64,000 bases of DNA from Hylemonella gracilis str. Niagara R (GCF_000600295.1 NZ_JEMG01000001.1:2096477-2160476), one strand, 5' to 3'; shown: positions 1 through 13,677, counted from the first letter of the stretch. Notes: generated by a model from the sequence alone, not told the origin. Made by a program: numbers and translations.

Positions 1-60
1 AGGTTCGCTGCCCCCCGAGGGGGCCGCCTCGCCTTGGGGCGGCCCGGCGGCGAGGCGGGG
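1..60. repeat. GC-rich dyad repeat inside the ATPase coding region
   Basis: Positions 1-60 contain CCCCCCGAGGGGG and a run of GGGGCGGCCC/CGCCTTGGGGC blocks that resemble the short, mostly intergenic GC-rich repeats I recall from Comamonadaceae genomes. Here the element is read in frame as part of the ATPase and adds a Pro/Gly/Ala-rich stretch. The recall of the repeat class is from memory and no second copy of this exact element was found in the window. Confidence 0.5.
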
Positions 61-1326
61 GGGGCGTCCATCGGGCAAGAGCAGCGCCCGGCCCAGGATG
101 AGTTTTTGCATGTTTCCGCCGGACAGCGCGCGCGCGGGTGCGTCCAGCCCGCCGCCGCGCACGTCGAAGCTGCTGACCAGGCGCCGCGCGTGCGAGCGTG
201 CCGCGCCACGACGCACCCAGAATTTGCGCCAGCTGAAAGCTGGCTCGCGCAGCCGTTCCGAGACGGCGTTTTCCCACAGGGGCAGGTCACCGATCACGCC
301 GGCCGCATGCCGGTCCTCGGGGATGCGGGCCACGCCCTGGCGCACCAGCCAGGCCGGCTCAGGCCTCAGCGTCTCGCCGTGCAGCGAAAGCGAGCCGCTG
401 TCTGCAGTGCGCACGCCGCAGAGCAGGTCGGCCAGTGCGACCTGGCCGTTGCCCGAGACACCGGCCACGGCCACGATTTCGCCCGCGCGCAGGGACAGTG
501 AAACATCGCGCAATCCGTTGCGGGCATGGACCCGCTCCAGCACGCAGACCGCCTGGCCAATGCCTGTGGCGGGTCGACGCCGCGGCACGGCGACCTCGTG
601 GCCGACCATCCATGACGCGAGCCGGGCCTGCGTGGTCTCGCGCGTCGGCGCCTCGGCCACCAGCTTGCCCGCGCGCAAGACGGCGACGCGGTGAGAGACC
701 CGCAGCACCTCAGCCAGTTTGTGGCTGATGAAGACAATAGACAGCCCTTGCGCGACCATCTGCCCGAGCGTGGCGAACAGGGCCTCGCTTTCCTGGGGTG
801 TGAGCACGGCCGTGGGCTCGTCCAGGATCAGGATGCGCGCGCCGCGTACCAGGGCCTTGAGGAGTTCCACCCGCTGGCGTTCGCCGACCGAGAGCGAGCC
901 GACCCGGGCTTCGGGGTCCACGGATAAACCAAAGCGCTCGGCCGTGGCCAGCAGTTTCTGGCGCGCGGCCGTGCGGCGCGTGTAGGGGTGCCACAGCGGC
1001 TCGGTGCCCAACATCACGTTGTCCAGCACGGACAGGTTGTCGGCCAGCGTGAAGTGCTGGTGCACCATGCCGATGCCCGCAGCCAGGGCCGCCTGCGGTT
1101 TGCCTGGGGGCAGACGCTGGCCGAAAACCTCGACATGGCCATCGTCGGCGACGTAGTGCCCGAAGAGGATGGATACCAGGGTGGACTTGCCGGCGCCGTT
1201 CTCGCCCAGCAGGGCCAGCACCTCGCCCGCCTGCAGGTCCAGCGAGATGTTGTCGTTCGCGACCAGCGCGCCGAAACGTTTGCTGATGCCGGAGAGACGC
1301 AGGACTGGGGTGGCTGTTTGCTGCAT
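1..1326 (-). CDS. BMP-type nucleoside/sugar ABC transporter, duplicated ATP-binding protein (3' end cut by window edge)
   Basis: This is the energising ATPase of an importer for nucleosides or related solutes, acting at the inner face of the cytoplasmic membrane. Reading leftward from the ATG at 1326 gives 442 codons with no stop before the window ends. The first nucleotide-binding domain has Walker A GENGAGKST at residues 41-49, a signature-like LSVGER, and Walker B ILILDEPTAVL. The second domain carries LSGGNMQ near residue 402. Two fused ATPase domains are typical of the RbsA/YufO-like families. The gene lies just downstream of a BMP-family binding protein on the same strand, which points to nucleosides rather than sugars; permease genes would be expected past the left edge. 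Residues 423-442 are encoded by a GC-rich repeat lying between the signature and the expected Walker B of domain 2. The family call is firm; the exact substrate is inferred. Confidence 0.9.
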   Translation of the reverse strand, partial: MQQTATPVLRLSGISKRFGALVANDNISLDLQAGEVLALLGENGAGKSTLVSILFGHYVADDGHVEVFGQRLPPGKPQAALAAGIGMVHQHFTLADNLSVLDNVMLGTEPLWHPYTRRTAARQKLLATAERFGLSVDPEARVGSLSVGERQRVELLKALVRGARILILDEPTAVLTPQESEALFATLGQMVAQGLSIVFISHKLAEVLRVSHRVAVLRAGKLVAEAPTRETTQARLASWMVGHEVAVPRRRPATGIGQAVCVLERVHARNGLRDVSLSLRAGEIVAVAGVSGNGQVALADLLCGVRTADSGSLSLHGETLRPEPAWLVRQGVARIPEDRHAAGVIGDLPLWENAVSERLREPAFSWRKFWVRRGAARSHARRLVSSFDVRGGGLDAPARALSGGNMQKLILGRALLLPDGRPPRLAAGPPQGEAAPSGGSEP

Positions 1327-1417
1327 GAGAAGGTTCAACGCCGACACGCCCGAATGTACCGATCAGCCATCGGGGAACACCGCAGCGCCCAACGAGGCGC
1401 GTAGCCTGGGGATGAGC

Positions 1418-2413
1418 TTACTTGCTGGATTTGGGCTGGCCGTCGTTGATCTTGACCTGGAAGGTGCCGGCGTAGATGGCGGCTTCCTTGGCACGGACCT
1501 TGGCCACGATGTCGGCCGGAATCTTTTTCTCGAAGCTGCCCAGGGGCGCCAGCGAGCTGCCCTTGTGTTTCATGTGCGAGTAGACGCCGTAGTCCTCGGC
1601 GGTGAACTTGCCTTCCTTGACCAGCTTGATCGCGCGGTCGATGCTGGGCTCCATGTGCCAGAGCGCCGAGGCGACCACGGTGTCGGGGTAGTCGGCCTGG
1701 GTGTTGATCACGTTGCCGATGGCCAGCACCTTGCGTTCCTTGGCGGCATCGGCGACACCAAAACGTTCGGCGTACATCACGTCCGCGCCCTTTGCGATCA
1801 TTGCGAAAGCGGCTTCCTTGGCCTTGGGCGGATCGAACCAGCTGTTGATGAAGCTGACGGTGAACTCGACCTTGGGGTTCACTTCCTTGGCGCCTTCCAT
1901 GAAAGCATTCATGAGGCGGTTGACTTCGGGAATGGGAAAACCGCCGACGATGCCGATCTTGTTGCTCTTGGTCATGCCGCCCGCGATCATGCCGGTCAGG
2001 TACGCCGGTTCCTGGATGTAATTGTCGAACACCGACATGTTGGGTGCCTGTGCCTTGCCCGAGGAGCCGAAGAGGAAGCTGGTCTTGGGGAAGTCCTTGG
2101 CGACCTTGCGGCCCGCGGTTTCGACGCCGAAGATCTCGCCCACGATCAACTGGTAACCTGCCGTGGCGTACTCGCGCAGCACACGCTCGTAGTCGGCGTT
2201 GGCCACGTTCTCGCTGGCCTTGTATTCGATCTCGCCGCGCGCCTCGGCGGCCTTGAGGGCCTTGTGGATGCGGCTGACCCATTGCTGTTCGAAGGGCACG
2301 GTGTAGACCGCGGCCACCTTGAGCTTGGCCTGCGCCAGGGCGACGGGGGGAAAAACGGCGCTCAGCGCGGCCAGGGTCAGGCCGACGAGCAGGGGGCGGC
2401 GATGCATGCGCAT
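1418..2413 (-). CDS. BMP family ABC transporter substrate-binding protein
   Basis: This is the periplasmic ligand-binding component of a nucleoside-type (BmpA/PnrA/Med family) ABC importer, 331 residues long. The start at 2413 is preferred over an upstream in-frame ATG because an AAGGAG ribosome site lies about 8 bases before it and the protein then begins with a signal peptide (MRMHRRPLLVG... ending VALA before QAKLKV). The mature part has the family features GEIFGVE, the NYIQEPAYLTGMIAGG segment and SWFDPPKAKEAA. No lipobox cysteine is present, so it is probably soluble in the periplasm. The ATPase gene follows 91 bases downstream on the same strand, forming the start of a transport operon. 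Ligand identity (purine nucleosides are common for the family) is inferred. Confidence 0.93.
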   Translation of the reverse strand: MRMHRRPLLVGLTLAALSAVFPPVALAQAKLKVAAVYTVPFEQQWVSRIHKALKAAEARGEIEYKASENVANADYERVLREYATAGYQLIVGEIFGVETAGRKVAKDFPKTSFLFGSSGKAQAPNMSVFDNYIQEPAYLTGMIAGGMTKSNKIGIVGGFPIPEVNRLMNAFMEGAKEVNPKVEFTVSFINSWFDPPKAKEAAFAMIAKGADVMYAERFGVADAAKERKVLAIGNVINTQADYPDTVVASALWHMEPSIDRAIKLVKEGKFTAEDYGVYSHMKHKGSSLAPLGSFEKKIPADIVAKVRAKEAAIYAGTFQVKINDGQPKSSK

Positions 2414-2543
2414 GGAAAACGCTCCTTCTTGTGCGTGGATGAACGAGAAATCAAGTGCAGCCATGGGAATAGCAAGAAGAGTGCCGCGCCTGAACACGCA
2501 TGTGTGGCGGCTTCGGCAACGGAGGCCGGGCTTGGGCGCTCAC

Positions 2544-2549
2544 TATAAT
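2544..2549 (+). promoter_or_regulatory. Perfect -10 hexamer TATAAT close to a start codon
   Basis: TATAAT ends 11 bases before the ATG at 2561, in the gap between the leftward binding-protein gene and the rightward small secreted protein gene. A transcript starting at the usual distance would have almost no leader. No convincing -35 is visible at 16-18 bases, so this is only a candidate. Confidence 0.4.
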
Positions 2550-2560
2550 CCCGCCCGCCC

Positions 2561-3010
2561 ATGAAAACCCCAGCCCTCGGCCACCGCCCGCTCACGCTTG
2601 CGCGTGCAGTTGCACGCGGGCGCCTGGGCCTGGTCTTGCTGGCCTGGTTTGCCCAGCTCTGCCTGCCGTTGCTGGCCCACGCCACGATGATGGCGGCGCC
2701 TCAGAACCCGTCTTCCTGGTGGTGCGGTGACAGGGACGGGGCCGCTGAAATGTGGGCAACCCTGCCGGCCGAGATCCGGGCCGGGCTGGATGCGCCCGCC
2801 GGCACGGACGGTGACGGTGTTGCCCATGTGTCGGTCTGTTCCCAGCTCTGCGCGCTGGGAACGGCGCTGGCGCTGCCGGCTCAGGCCACGCTGACCCAGG
2901 CCCCCGTGGCCGTGGCGCAGTTGCGCCTGCCGGTCTGGTCCGACCCGGTGCTCATGCACCGCCATGCACTGGCTCCGCCAGCGCAAGGGCCGCCCACGCT
3001 GCGGGCCTGA
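2561..3010 (+). CDS. Small secreted or membrane-anchored protein of unknown function
   Basis: The 149-residue product has a basic N-terminus followed by a hydrophobic stretch (LGLVLLAWFAQLCLPLLAHA, about residues 22-42) that looks like a signal peptide or anchor. The rest is low-complexity Ala/Pro/Leu with a WWCG motif and a CSQLC motif, four cysteines or pairs that could bind metal. Small proteins with this architecture (DUF2946-like) often precede metal-related TonB receptors, and this gene is followed by one, but I cannot assign the family firmly. The start codon has no clear Shine-Dalgarno sequence and sits 11 bases after a TATAAT. Confidence 0.55.
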   Translation: MKTPALGHRPLTLARAVARGRLGLVLLAWFAQLCLPLLAHATMMAAPQNPSSWWCGDRDGAAEMWATLPAEIRAGLDAPAGTDGDGVAHVSVCSQLCALGTALALPAQATLTQAPVAVAQLRLPVWSDPVLMHRHALAPPAQGPPTLRA

Positions 3011-3198
3011 TCCGGGCTGACGGCCGAATCCCCGATTCCGCGCCGCAACGCCTGTTCTGTTCCCGGCAGTTCCTGCCGGTGGTTTCTCTTTTCTTGCGAG
3101 CCGCGCGCTGCCCAGCGCGGCCGCTTCCTTTTATCCGAGGCACACGCCGCGTCACGCACGACACGCGCCGTGTTGCTCGGCAACCGTTGAATCCGACC

Positions 3199-5280
3199 AT
3201 GAAACACATGCCTTGCGCCGCACTGATCGGCGCGCTTGTTCTGCTGCCCTCCGCCCAGGCGCAAACCCCATCCACGCCCGCTTCTGCACCCCAATTGCCT
3301 GCCGTCACGGTGAGCGCAAGCAGCGAGGGCGCGGACAGCGGCGCCCAACAGCTGCAACAACAACTGGCCACCGAGCAGACGGCCACGCCGGGGGGCGTCA
3401 CCCTGGTGGATGGCGAGGAATTGAAGCAACGCAGCGTCACCAGCCTGGCCGACGTGTTGCGTTACGTGCCCGGGGTTTGGACGGCTGCGGGCACCACCGG
3501 CGATGGCGCCTTCCTGTCCAGCCGGGGTTCGAACCTGGATGCCACGAACTACGACGGCAACGGCATCAAGCTCCTGCAGGACGGCCTGCCCGTGACGGCC
3601 GCCGACGGCAACAACCACAACCGCGCGTTGGACCCACAGGCTATGCGTTACGGCATCGTGGCCCGGGGCGCCAATGCCCTGGCTTACGGCGCCAGCACCC
3701 TGGGCGGCGCGATCGATTTCATCACGCCTACCGCGCGTGATACCGATTCGGAGGTCGCGCTCCAGGTCGGCAGCCATGGCCTGCGGCAGGGCAGCGTGAC
3801 CGTGGGCGCGGTCAACGGTGGTTTTGACGCCCTGGTCACGGCCGAGGCCAAGCAGTCCGAGGGCTACCGCGAGCACATGGCGCAGGAGCGTCAGAGCCTT
3901 TACGCCAACGCGGGTTGGCAGCTAGGAAACGACGCACAGACCCGCTTCTATGCAAGCTACATCCACAACGACCAGGAACTGCCAGGCGCACTCACGCGCG
4001 CTCAGTGGAAGGACGACCCCGAGCAGGCCAACGCCAGCAACGTGACCGGCGACTACCGATACAACGTTGAAACCTGGCGCCTGGCCAACAAGACGGTGCT
4101 GGCTCTGGACGCCGACCGCAGCCTGACCGTGGGCTTCTCCTATGAGGTCCAGCAGCTCTACCACCCCATCGTGTATTCGCAGTTCTTCAGTCTCTTGATC
4201 GACACCGAGCAGCGCAATCTGGGTGGCATGTTGCGCTACCAGCAACGCCTGGGCGCGCACGACCTGCTGGCGGGACTGAACCTCGGCCGGACCGAGGTGG
4301 AAGGCGGCAACTACCGCTATACACCCGGTGGCAGCCGGAGCATTTCGACCCGCGTGGACAACCAGGGGGAGAGCACCGAACTCTTCCTGTTGGATCGCTG
4401 GCAGTTCGCGCCGCGTTGGACGGTGGTCTATGGCGCGCAAGGAGTCGCCGCCAGTCGCGAGGCCCGGGGCGTCACGGTGTCGAATGGCGCGGTCAACAAT
4501 CCCAAGGGCGACTACGAGAGCGTCAACCCCCGCGCGGGCCTGCTGTACCAGGTCACATCCGCAGCCCAGCTCTACACCAGCGTGAGCCGGCTCTATGAAG
4601 CGCCGACGCTGTACGAACTGGAAGACGACGTGCGCGGGGGCGACACGGCGCTGGATGCCATGGAAGGCACGGTGCTGGAAATCGGTACGCGCAGCACGCA
4701 GCCGGCGGGGGCCAGCAAGTGGCACTGGGATGTCTCCGTCTATTACGCCAAGCTGCGCAATGAAATCCTGTCCAGGGATGATCCTGCCTCGCCCGGTACC
4801 AGCCTGTCCACCAATGTGGACCACACCATCCACGCGGGCATCGAGGCTGCGGTCGGCGCGAGTGTCGCGTTGGGCGGGGGCGCCAGCATCGCCCCTTTGC
4901 TGAGCCTGACCCTCAACCATTTCAAGTTTGACGGCGACAGCCTGTACGGAGACAACGACCTGCCCGCCGCGCCCAAGTACGTGCTCAAGGGTGAGGTGCT
5001 GTACCGCCAGGCAGGTTTCTTCGCCGGGCCGACCTTCGAGGTCGTGGGTGAGCGTTACGCCGACTTCGAGAACAGCTACCAGGTGGACGGCTATACCTTG
5101 GTTGGTCTGCGTGCCGGCCTGAGCGGCAAGGACTGGGAAGTGTTCGGTGAGCTGCGCAATCTGACGGACGAGAACTATGTCTCCGTGCTCACGGTCAAGG
5201 ACCAAGCCGCCACGAGTGACGCCATCCTGACGCCGGGTGAATCGCGTTCTGTCTACGTGGGCGCGCGCCTGAAGTTCTGA
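3199..5280 (+). CDS. TonB-dependent outer-membrane receptor
   Basis: This 693-residue protein is an energised outer-membrane gate for a metal chelate or similar ligand. The ATG at 3199 is chosen over 3079 because it gives a clean signal peptide (MKHMPCAALIGAL... ending AQA). A TonB-box-like LPAVTVSAS follows, then a plug domain with LKQRSVTSLADVLRYVPGV and the YGASTLGGAIDF block, and a beta barrel ending in the aromatic C-terminus YVGARLKF. Length and layout suit the FecA/siderophore receptor group. The PepSY gene 25 bases downstream suggests that the imported chelate is processed or reduced at the inner membrane. No Fur-box-like site is obvious in the 188 bases upstream. The ligand (iron, copper or other) cannot be read from sequence. 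Confidence 0.92.
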   Translation: MKHMPCAALIGALVLLPSAQAQTPSTPASAPQLPAVTVSASSEGADSGAQQLQQQLATEQTATPGGVTLVDGEELKQRSVTSLADVLRYVPGVWTAAGTTGDGAFLSSRGSNLDATNYDGNGIKLLQDGLPVTAADGNNHNRALDPQAMRYGIVARGANALAYGASTLGGAIDFITPTARDTDSEVALQVGSHGLRQGSVTVGAVNGGFDALVTAEAKQSEGYREHMAQERQSLYANAGWQLGNDAQTRFYASYIHNDQELPGALTRAQWKDDPEQANASNVTGDYRYNVETWRLANKTVLALDADRSLTVGFSYEVQQLYHPIVYSQFFSLLIDTEQRNLGGMLRYQQRLGAHDLLAGLNLGRTEVEGGNYRYTPGGSRSISTRVDNQGESTELFLLDRWQFAPRWTVVYGAQGVAASREARGVTVSNGAVNNPKGDYESVNPRAGLLYQVTSAAQLYTSVSRLYEAPTLYELEDDVRGGDTALDAMEGTVLEIGTRSTQPAGASKWHWDVSVYYAKLRNEILSRDDPASPGTSLSTNVDHTIHAGIEAAVGASVALGGGASIAPLLSLTLNHFKFDGDSLYGDNDLPAAPKYVLKGEVLYRQAGFFAGPTFEVVGERYADFENSYQVDGYTLVGLRAGLSGKDWEVFGELRNLTDENYVSVLTVKDQAATSDAILTPGESRSVYVGARLKF

Positions 5281-5305
5281 GATCAGACGGAACGGAACAC
5301 ATCCC

Positions 5306-6846
5306 ATGCATGCGCAAGCACCCGAACCCGTCGCGCCAGGCGCGGCGTCCACCACTACCCCCAGCACGGCCGCTGGCGCCACCTCAAATGCCGCCACGAG
5401 TGCCAGTTTGTACCGGCTGGTCTGGCGCTGGCATTTCTACGCCGGGCTGATCTGCCTGCCTTTTCTGCTGCTGCTCGCCATCACCGGCGCGCTCTACCTT
5501 TACAAGGAGCCGATCGAGTCACGGGTCTACGCGCACCTGTTGCAGGTCGAGGCCGACAACGCCCCGACCTTGGACGCCGAAACGCTGGTGGCCGCCGCGC
5601 TTGGCGTCGTGCCGGGTGAGGTCGTGCGGTACATCCCGCCCGCCGGGCCTCACCGCAGTGCCGAGGTCGGCGTCCGGACGGCCGAGGGCGCGATGCGGTC
5701 GGTCTACGTCCATCCAGCCACGGCGCGGGTGCTGGGCAGCCTGCGCGACGAACGCAAGCTGATGGAGGTGGTCAAGCGCCTGCATTCGCTGGTGATCACC
5801 GGTCCGGTGGGCAACCACATCATCGAAATCGTGGCGGGCTGGGCCATCGCGCTGGTGGTTTCCGGCGTCTTCCTGTGGTGGCCACGCGGGAAAGCCATGC
5901 AGCCCCAGACCGGCCTTGCAGGCACGCTGCGCGTGCGCGGCATGCCCAGGCAGCGCCTGTGGTGGCGTGACCTGCATGCGCTCATCGGCGTGTTCGCGGG
6001 GGCGGTCATTGTGTTCCTGGCCGTCACCGGCATGCCTTGGTCGGCCTTCTGGGGCCAGCAGTTCGGTCGCATCAGCGGTGAGCTGGGCATCGGCCTGCCG
6101 AAATACCTCTGGGGGCCTGGGCCGTCTTCCACGCTGCCTGCCATGGCCACTGCGCAGGCTGCCGCGCCGCTGGAGGGGCTGAACGCCGTGCCCTGGACGC
6201 TGGAGCGGGTGCCTTTGCCGCAATCCGGCGTGGCTCCCGCCGCGCCGGAGTCAGAGACGCATGATGCGCATGGCCATGATCAGGTGTCTCTGAAACCCGC
6301 TGCCATGGCCGACACGGGTGTGGCGTCATCCATCGGCTTGAACGCGGCGCTGCGCATCTTCGCGCAGCAGGGCATGCCCAACGGCACACCGGTCCGCCTG
6401 CCCAGCGGGCCGCAAGGCGTCTACACCGCCATGTCCTTTCCCGCCGACGTGCGCGGCGAGCGGGTGCTGCACCTGGATCGCTACACGGGCGCCGTGCTGG
6501 CCGACGTGGGTTACAAGGATTACGGCATCGCGGGGCGTGTCACGGAATGGGGGATCGCTCTGCACACCGGCCGACAGTTCGGCGAGTTCAACCGCCTGCT
6601 GATGCTGGCGGGGTGTTTGTCCATCGTGGCGCTCGCGGTGACGGGGCTGACGATGTGGTGGAAGCGCCGGCCCCGTGGACAGCTCGCCGCGCCGCAGCGC
6701 CGCCAGGGTGATCGCGCCACGCGGGGCGCGGTGGCGGTTGCCGTGCTGCTGGGCCTGCTCTATCCGCTGCTGGGCTTGTCCATGGTCGCGGCGCTGCTCA
6801 TCGACACCCTGATCGGCCTGGCGTGTTGGCGCCAGCGCCGCCATGC

Positions 6847-6862
<16 letters not shown>
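5306..6862 (+). CDS. PepSY-associated transmembrane protein
   Basis: The 518-residue product is an inner-membrane protein of the PepSY_TM (PiuB/FsqB-like) group, which is often found beside siderophore receptors and implicated in reductive release of iron. Hydrophobic segments are seen near residues 33-55, 176-198, 225-247, 430-450 and 480-505. [20 protein letters not shown] and the WPRGKA and RRPRGQ patches at helix ends are typical. A loop near residue 312 contains HDAHGHDQ, a possible metal-binding patch. The gene follows the TonB receptor by 25 bases in what looks like a two- or three-gene operon. Its last 16 bases overlap the convergent upp gene. The family is firm and the substrate is inferred. 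Confidence 0.85.
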
Positions 6863-7497
<635 letters not shown>

Positions 7498-7520
7498 GGT
7501 GTTTTAGCTCTCGTTGATGC

Positions 7521-8795
7521 TCAAAAGACGGTGCCGTCACTCACGATGTTAAGCGGTGGCGCGCCGCCTTCCCGCAAGCGCCGTGCCAGTGCCCGGCCCG
7601 CGGCCCAGGTGCCGCCTTCCAGGACGCAGGCCAGCGGCATCTGTGCTTCGGTGAGGCCGAGTTTTTCACGCACCCGCGGCGCCAGTTCGTCCAGCAGGGC
7701 CACGGTGAGCGCGCGCCATTCGACGATGAATTCGTCGCCCGCTTCCCAGGGGCGCTCCGGCTGCCCCGGTGCGCGCGGCCGCAGCACGCCCACGTCCAGC
7801 AGCAGGCCACCGTTGCGGTACTCGGGCAGGCCGGTCAGCGCATCCAGTCCCTCCACGGGGATGCCAGCCCATTCAAAGGGTTCCAGCAGCGAGTAGGTCA
7901 GCCATTGCGAAAGCTTGTGGAAGGGCATCCAACCTTGACTCAGCCCCGGACCTTCCACGGCGCTGTGCGGCCAACAATCGCCCAGGGCGATGTCGCCGAT
8001 GTGGTTCTGCGCCGGCCAGATCGGGGAGAGGTGGGCGAGCAGGGCGCTCAGGATGTCATGGGCCTGCACTTTGCCGGGGCTCCTGTTCACGAGCAGATCA
8101 AACAGGCCGCCTGGGCGCGGTGGCGTGCCGAACACGGTGGTGTTCGCCGCCATCACTGCACCCAGCCGGCGCAGCAGGGCCGCGCGGCCTTCCAGACCGA
8201 CGAGCGGATTGTGGCCTGACACCTGGAAGGCCGCGCCCAGCGTTTCGGCGGTCACGCGTTGCAAGCCCGCCGCATCGGCCTGCAGAGGGTGGTCATGGTC
8301 GCTGGAGAAGAGGCCGGCCATGAAGGCGTGGAAACTGGCCACGCCCAGGCCTTCGGAGCGGGCGTAGACGGCGTGGCTGTTGCTCGGGCCGCCACCGGCT
8401 TCCTGGTAGGACCAGTCCGGCCCCGCACCCGCGTCCAGCAGCACGCTGACCAGGGCCAGGTCGATCTGGGCCCTAGCCTTTTCGGCGGGCGTCGCCTTGC
8501 CCAGCAGGGCGTTCAGCCAGGCCGCGCGGTTGACGCCGCCCGCTTCGAAATGCCGCCAGCGGCTGTGGTAGGGGATGTTCAGATCGGGGTAGCGTTCGCG
8601 GGTGACTTCGGCCACCAGAGCGGCGGCTTCGGCCAGCGCCAGATCGTGCACCGTGAACCAGGCGGACTCGCCACGTCGGGCTCGCGCGAGCAGGGCGTGG
8701 GCGCGCGTCCGCACGGCGTCCGTCGTGCGCAGCAGGTCCGCGGCTGTCCGGGATTCTTGCGTGGCCTGGGCCAGTGGTGTTTGCTGTTCCGTCAT
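7521..8795 (-). CDS. URC4/Urg3 family protein (DUF1688), uracil catabolism
   Basis: The 424-residue cytoplasmic protein matches the DUF1688 family, whose yeast member URC4 is needed for growth on uracil as nitrogen source; the precise reaction is not settled. Family-like stretches include YPDLNIPYHSRWRHFEAGG near the N-terminus, the DAGAGPDWSYQE block, SLLEPFEWAGI and LPEYRNGGLLLDVGVL. The gene lies 6 bases after the URC1-like gene and 23 bases before upp, so all three are probably co-transcribed. No signal peptide or membrane segment is seen. The assignment rests on family recognition plus the operon context. Confidence 0.88.
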   Translation of the reverse strand: MTEQQTPLAQATQESRTAADLLRTTDAVRTRAHALLARARRGESAWFTVHDLALAEAAALVAEVTRERYPDLNIPYHSRWRHFEAGGVNRAAWLNALLGKATPAEKARAQIDLALVSVLLDAGAGPDWSYQEAGGGPSNSHAVYARSEGLGVASFHAFMAGLFSSDHDHPLQADAAGLQRVTAETLGAAFQVSGHNPLVGLEGRAALLRRLGAVMAANTTVFGTPPRPGGLFDLLVNRSPGKVQAHDILSALLAHLSPIWPAQNHIGDIALGDCWPHSAVEGPGLSQGWMPFHKLSQWLTYSLLEPFEWAGIPVEGLDALTGLPEYRNGGLLLDVGVLRPRAPGQPERPWEAGDEFIVEWRALTVALLDELAPRVREKLGLTEAQMPLACVLEGGTWAAGRALARRLREGGAPPLNIVSDGTVF

Positions 8796-8801
8796 GCCGC
8801 G

Positions 8802-10076
<1,275 letters not shown>

Positions 10077-10116
10077 GGGCGGCCTGCAAAAAGACAAGGT
10101 GCTGGGCATGCTAGGG

Positions 10117-10150
10117 GAAATTCGGCCGCCCGAGGAAGTTCCGAAATTTC
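10117..10150. promoter_or_regulatory. Inverted repeat, candidate LysR operator
   Basis: GAAATTCGG at 10117-10125 faces CCGAAATTTC at 10141-10150, an imperfect dyad (one indel) with a 15-base spacer in the gap between the URC operon and the divergent LysR gene. Placement and AT-rich arms fit a LysR-type binding site, but the site is inferred only from symmetry. Confidence 0.4.
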
Positions 10151-10221
10151 AGTCAGCCGTTCCATTTCGCGATGGCTTGCTAAACTGAGACACGCCCGAC
10201 TCGGACTTCGACTCCACCGCC

Positions 10222-11145
10222 ATGTCTCGCCTGTCTCCCCGCAGTTTCCTGCGCCAGCTCGATCTGGGCACGCTGGACCTCTACAGCCTGGTCTGCGAAA
10301 GCGGCAGCATCGCAGGCGCCGCGGCCCAGGGCCAGATGGTGGCTTCCGCGGTCAGCAAGCGCATCGCTGAACTGGAAGCGTTGGCTGGCGCGCCCTTGTT
10401 GACGCGCCATGCCCGAGGCGTGCAGCCGACGCCGCTGGGCCAGCAACTGCTACGTCATGCCCACGCCATTCTGTCGGCGGCCGAGCACTTGCGCGTGGAC
10501 CTGGACGAGTTCGCCAGCGGCGTGCGTGGCCATGTGCGCTTGTGCGCGAGTGCCTCGGCGGTGGAGCAGTTCCTGCCCGCCGACATGGCGGTTTTCGTGC
10601 GCCGGCATCCGGACGTGCGCGTGGAGCTGCGCCAGGCCGCCAGCCGCGCCGTGGCGCAGGCGGTGCGTGAGGGCGCGGCCGACCTGGGCATCTGCGGGGA
10701 AAGCGAAGACGTGCTGGGCCTGGCCATGCGCCCCTACCGCAGCGAGCAACTGGTGCTGGTGGTTCCCAAGGGGCACACGCTGGCGCGCTTGAGCAAGGTG
10801 GACTACGCGCGGGCGCTGGACTTTCCCCAGATCGGCCTGCGCGATAGCAGCACCGTGGGCCAGGTGCTGACGCGCGAGGCCAGCCTGGCGCGGCGCGTGC
10901 TGCGACGCACCATCGAGGTGGACAGTCTGAGTGCCTTGTGTCGCATGGTTGAGAACGGCCTGGGCTTGGGCGTCATGCCCGAGGGCGCCTACCAGGCCCT
11001 GGGCCAGCACCTGGGCCTGAAAGCCGTCGCGCTCACCGACCTTTGGGCGCGGCGCGAACTCAATCTGTACGCGCGTGACTTCGAGGCCCTGCCGGCCGCG
11101 GCGCAGCTCTTCGTGCGGCACCTGCACGTCGAAACCGCGCGCTGA
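10222..11145 (+). CDS. LysR family transcriptional regulator, likely of the URC operon
   Basis: The 307-residue protein has an N-terminal winged helix-turn-helix (residues about 16-75, containing SGSIAGAAAQGQMVASAVSKRIAELE and LTRHARGVQPT) and a LysR substrate-binding domain from about residue 100. It is transcribed divergently from the uracil-degradation operon with an imperfect dyad in between, so it most likely controls that operon in response to a pyrimidine or a breakdown product. Length is normal for the family. The effector is unknown. Confidence 0.9.
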   Translation: MSRLSPRSFLRQLDLGTLDLYSLVCESGSIAGAAAQGQMVASAVSKRIAELEALAGAPLLTRHARGVQPTPLGQQLLRHAHAILSAAEHLRVDLDEFASGVRGHVRLCASASAVEQFLPADMAVFVRRHPDVRVELRQAASRAVAQAVREGAADLGICGESEDVLGLAMRPYRSEQLVLVVPKGHTLARLSKVDYARALDFPQIGLRDSSTVGQVLTREASLARRVLRRTIEVDSLSALCRMVENGLGLGVMPEGAYQALGQHLGLKAVALTDLWARRELNLYARDFEALPAAAQLFVRHLHVETAR

Positions 11146-11286
11146 GCAGGGCAGGCGCGGGGAGCGAGGCGATCGCGGAAGGCGCGAGGACGGGTAATAC
11201 CTGCCTGCGAAGGGGCTATGGCACACTCGCGGGCTTTGTTCAGGGCGGGCGATGCAGATGCGCCCGCGCACGGAGAGTTTAGACAG

Positions 11287-13677
<2,391 letters not shown>

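Noticed and set aside
3011-3198. Possible riboswitch ahead of the TonB receptor
   Set aside because: The gap has small GC hairpins (for example CCGGCAG/CTGCCGG near 3063-3079) but no cobalamin-type conserved box or other riboswitch core.
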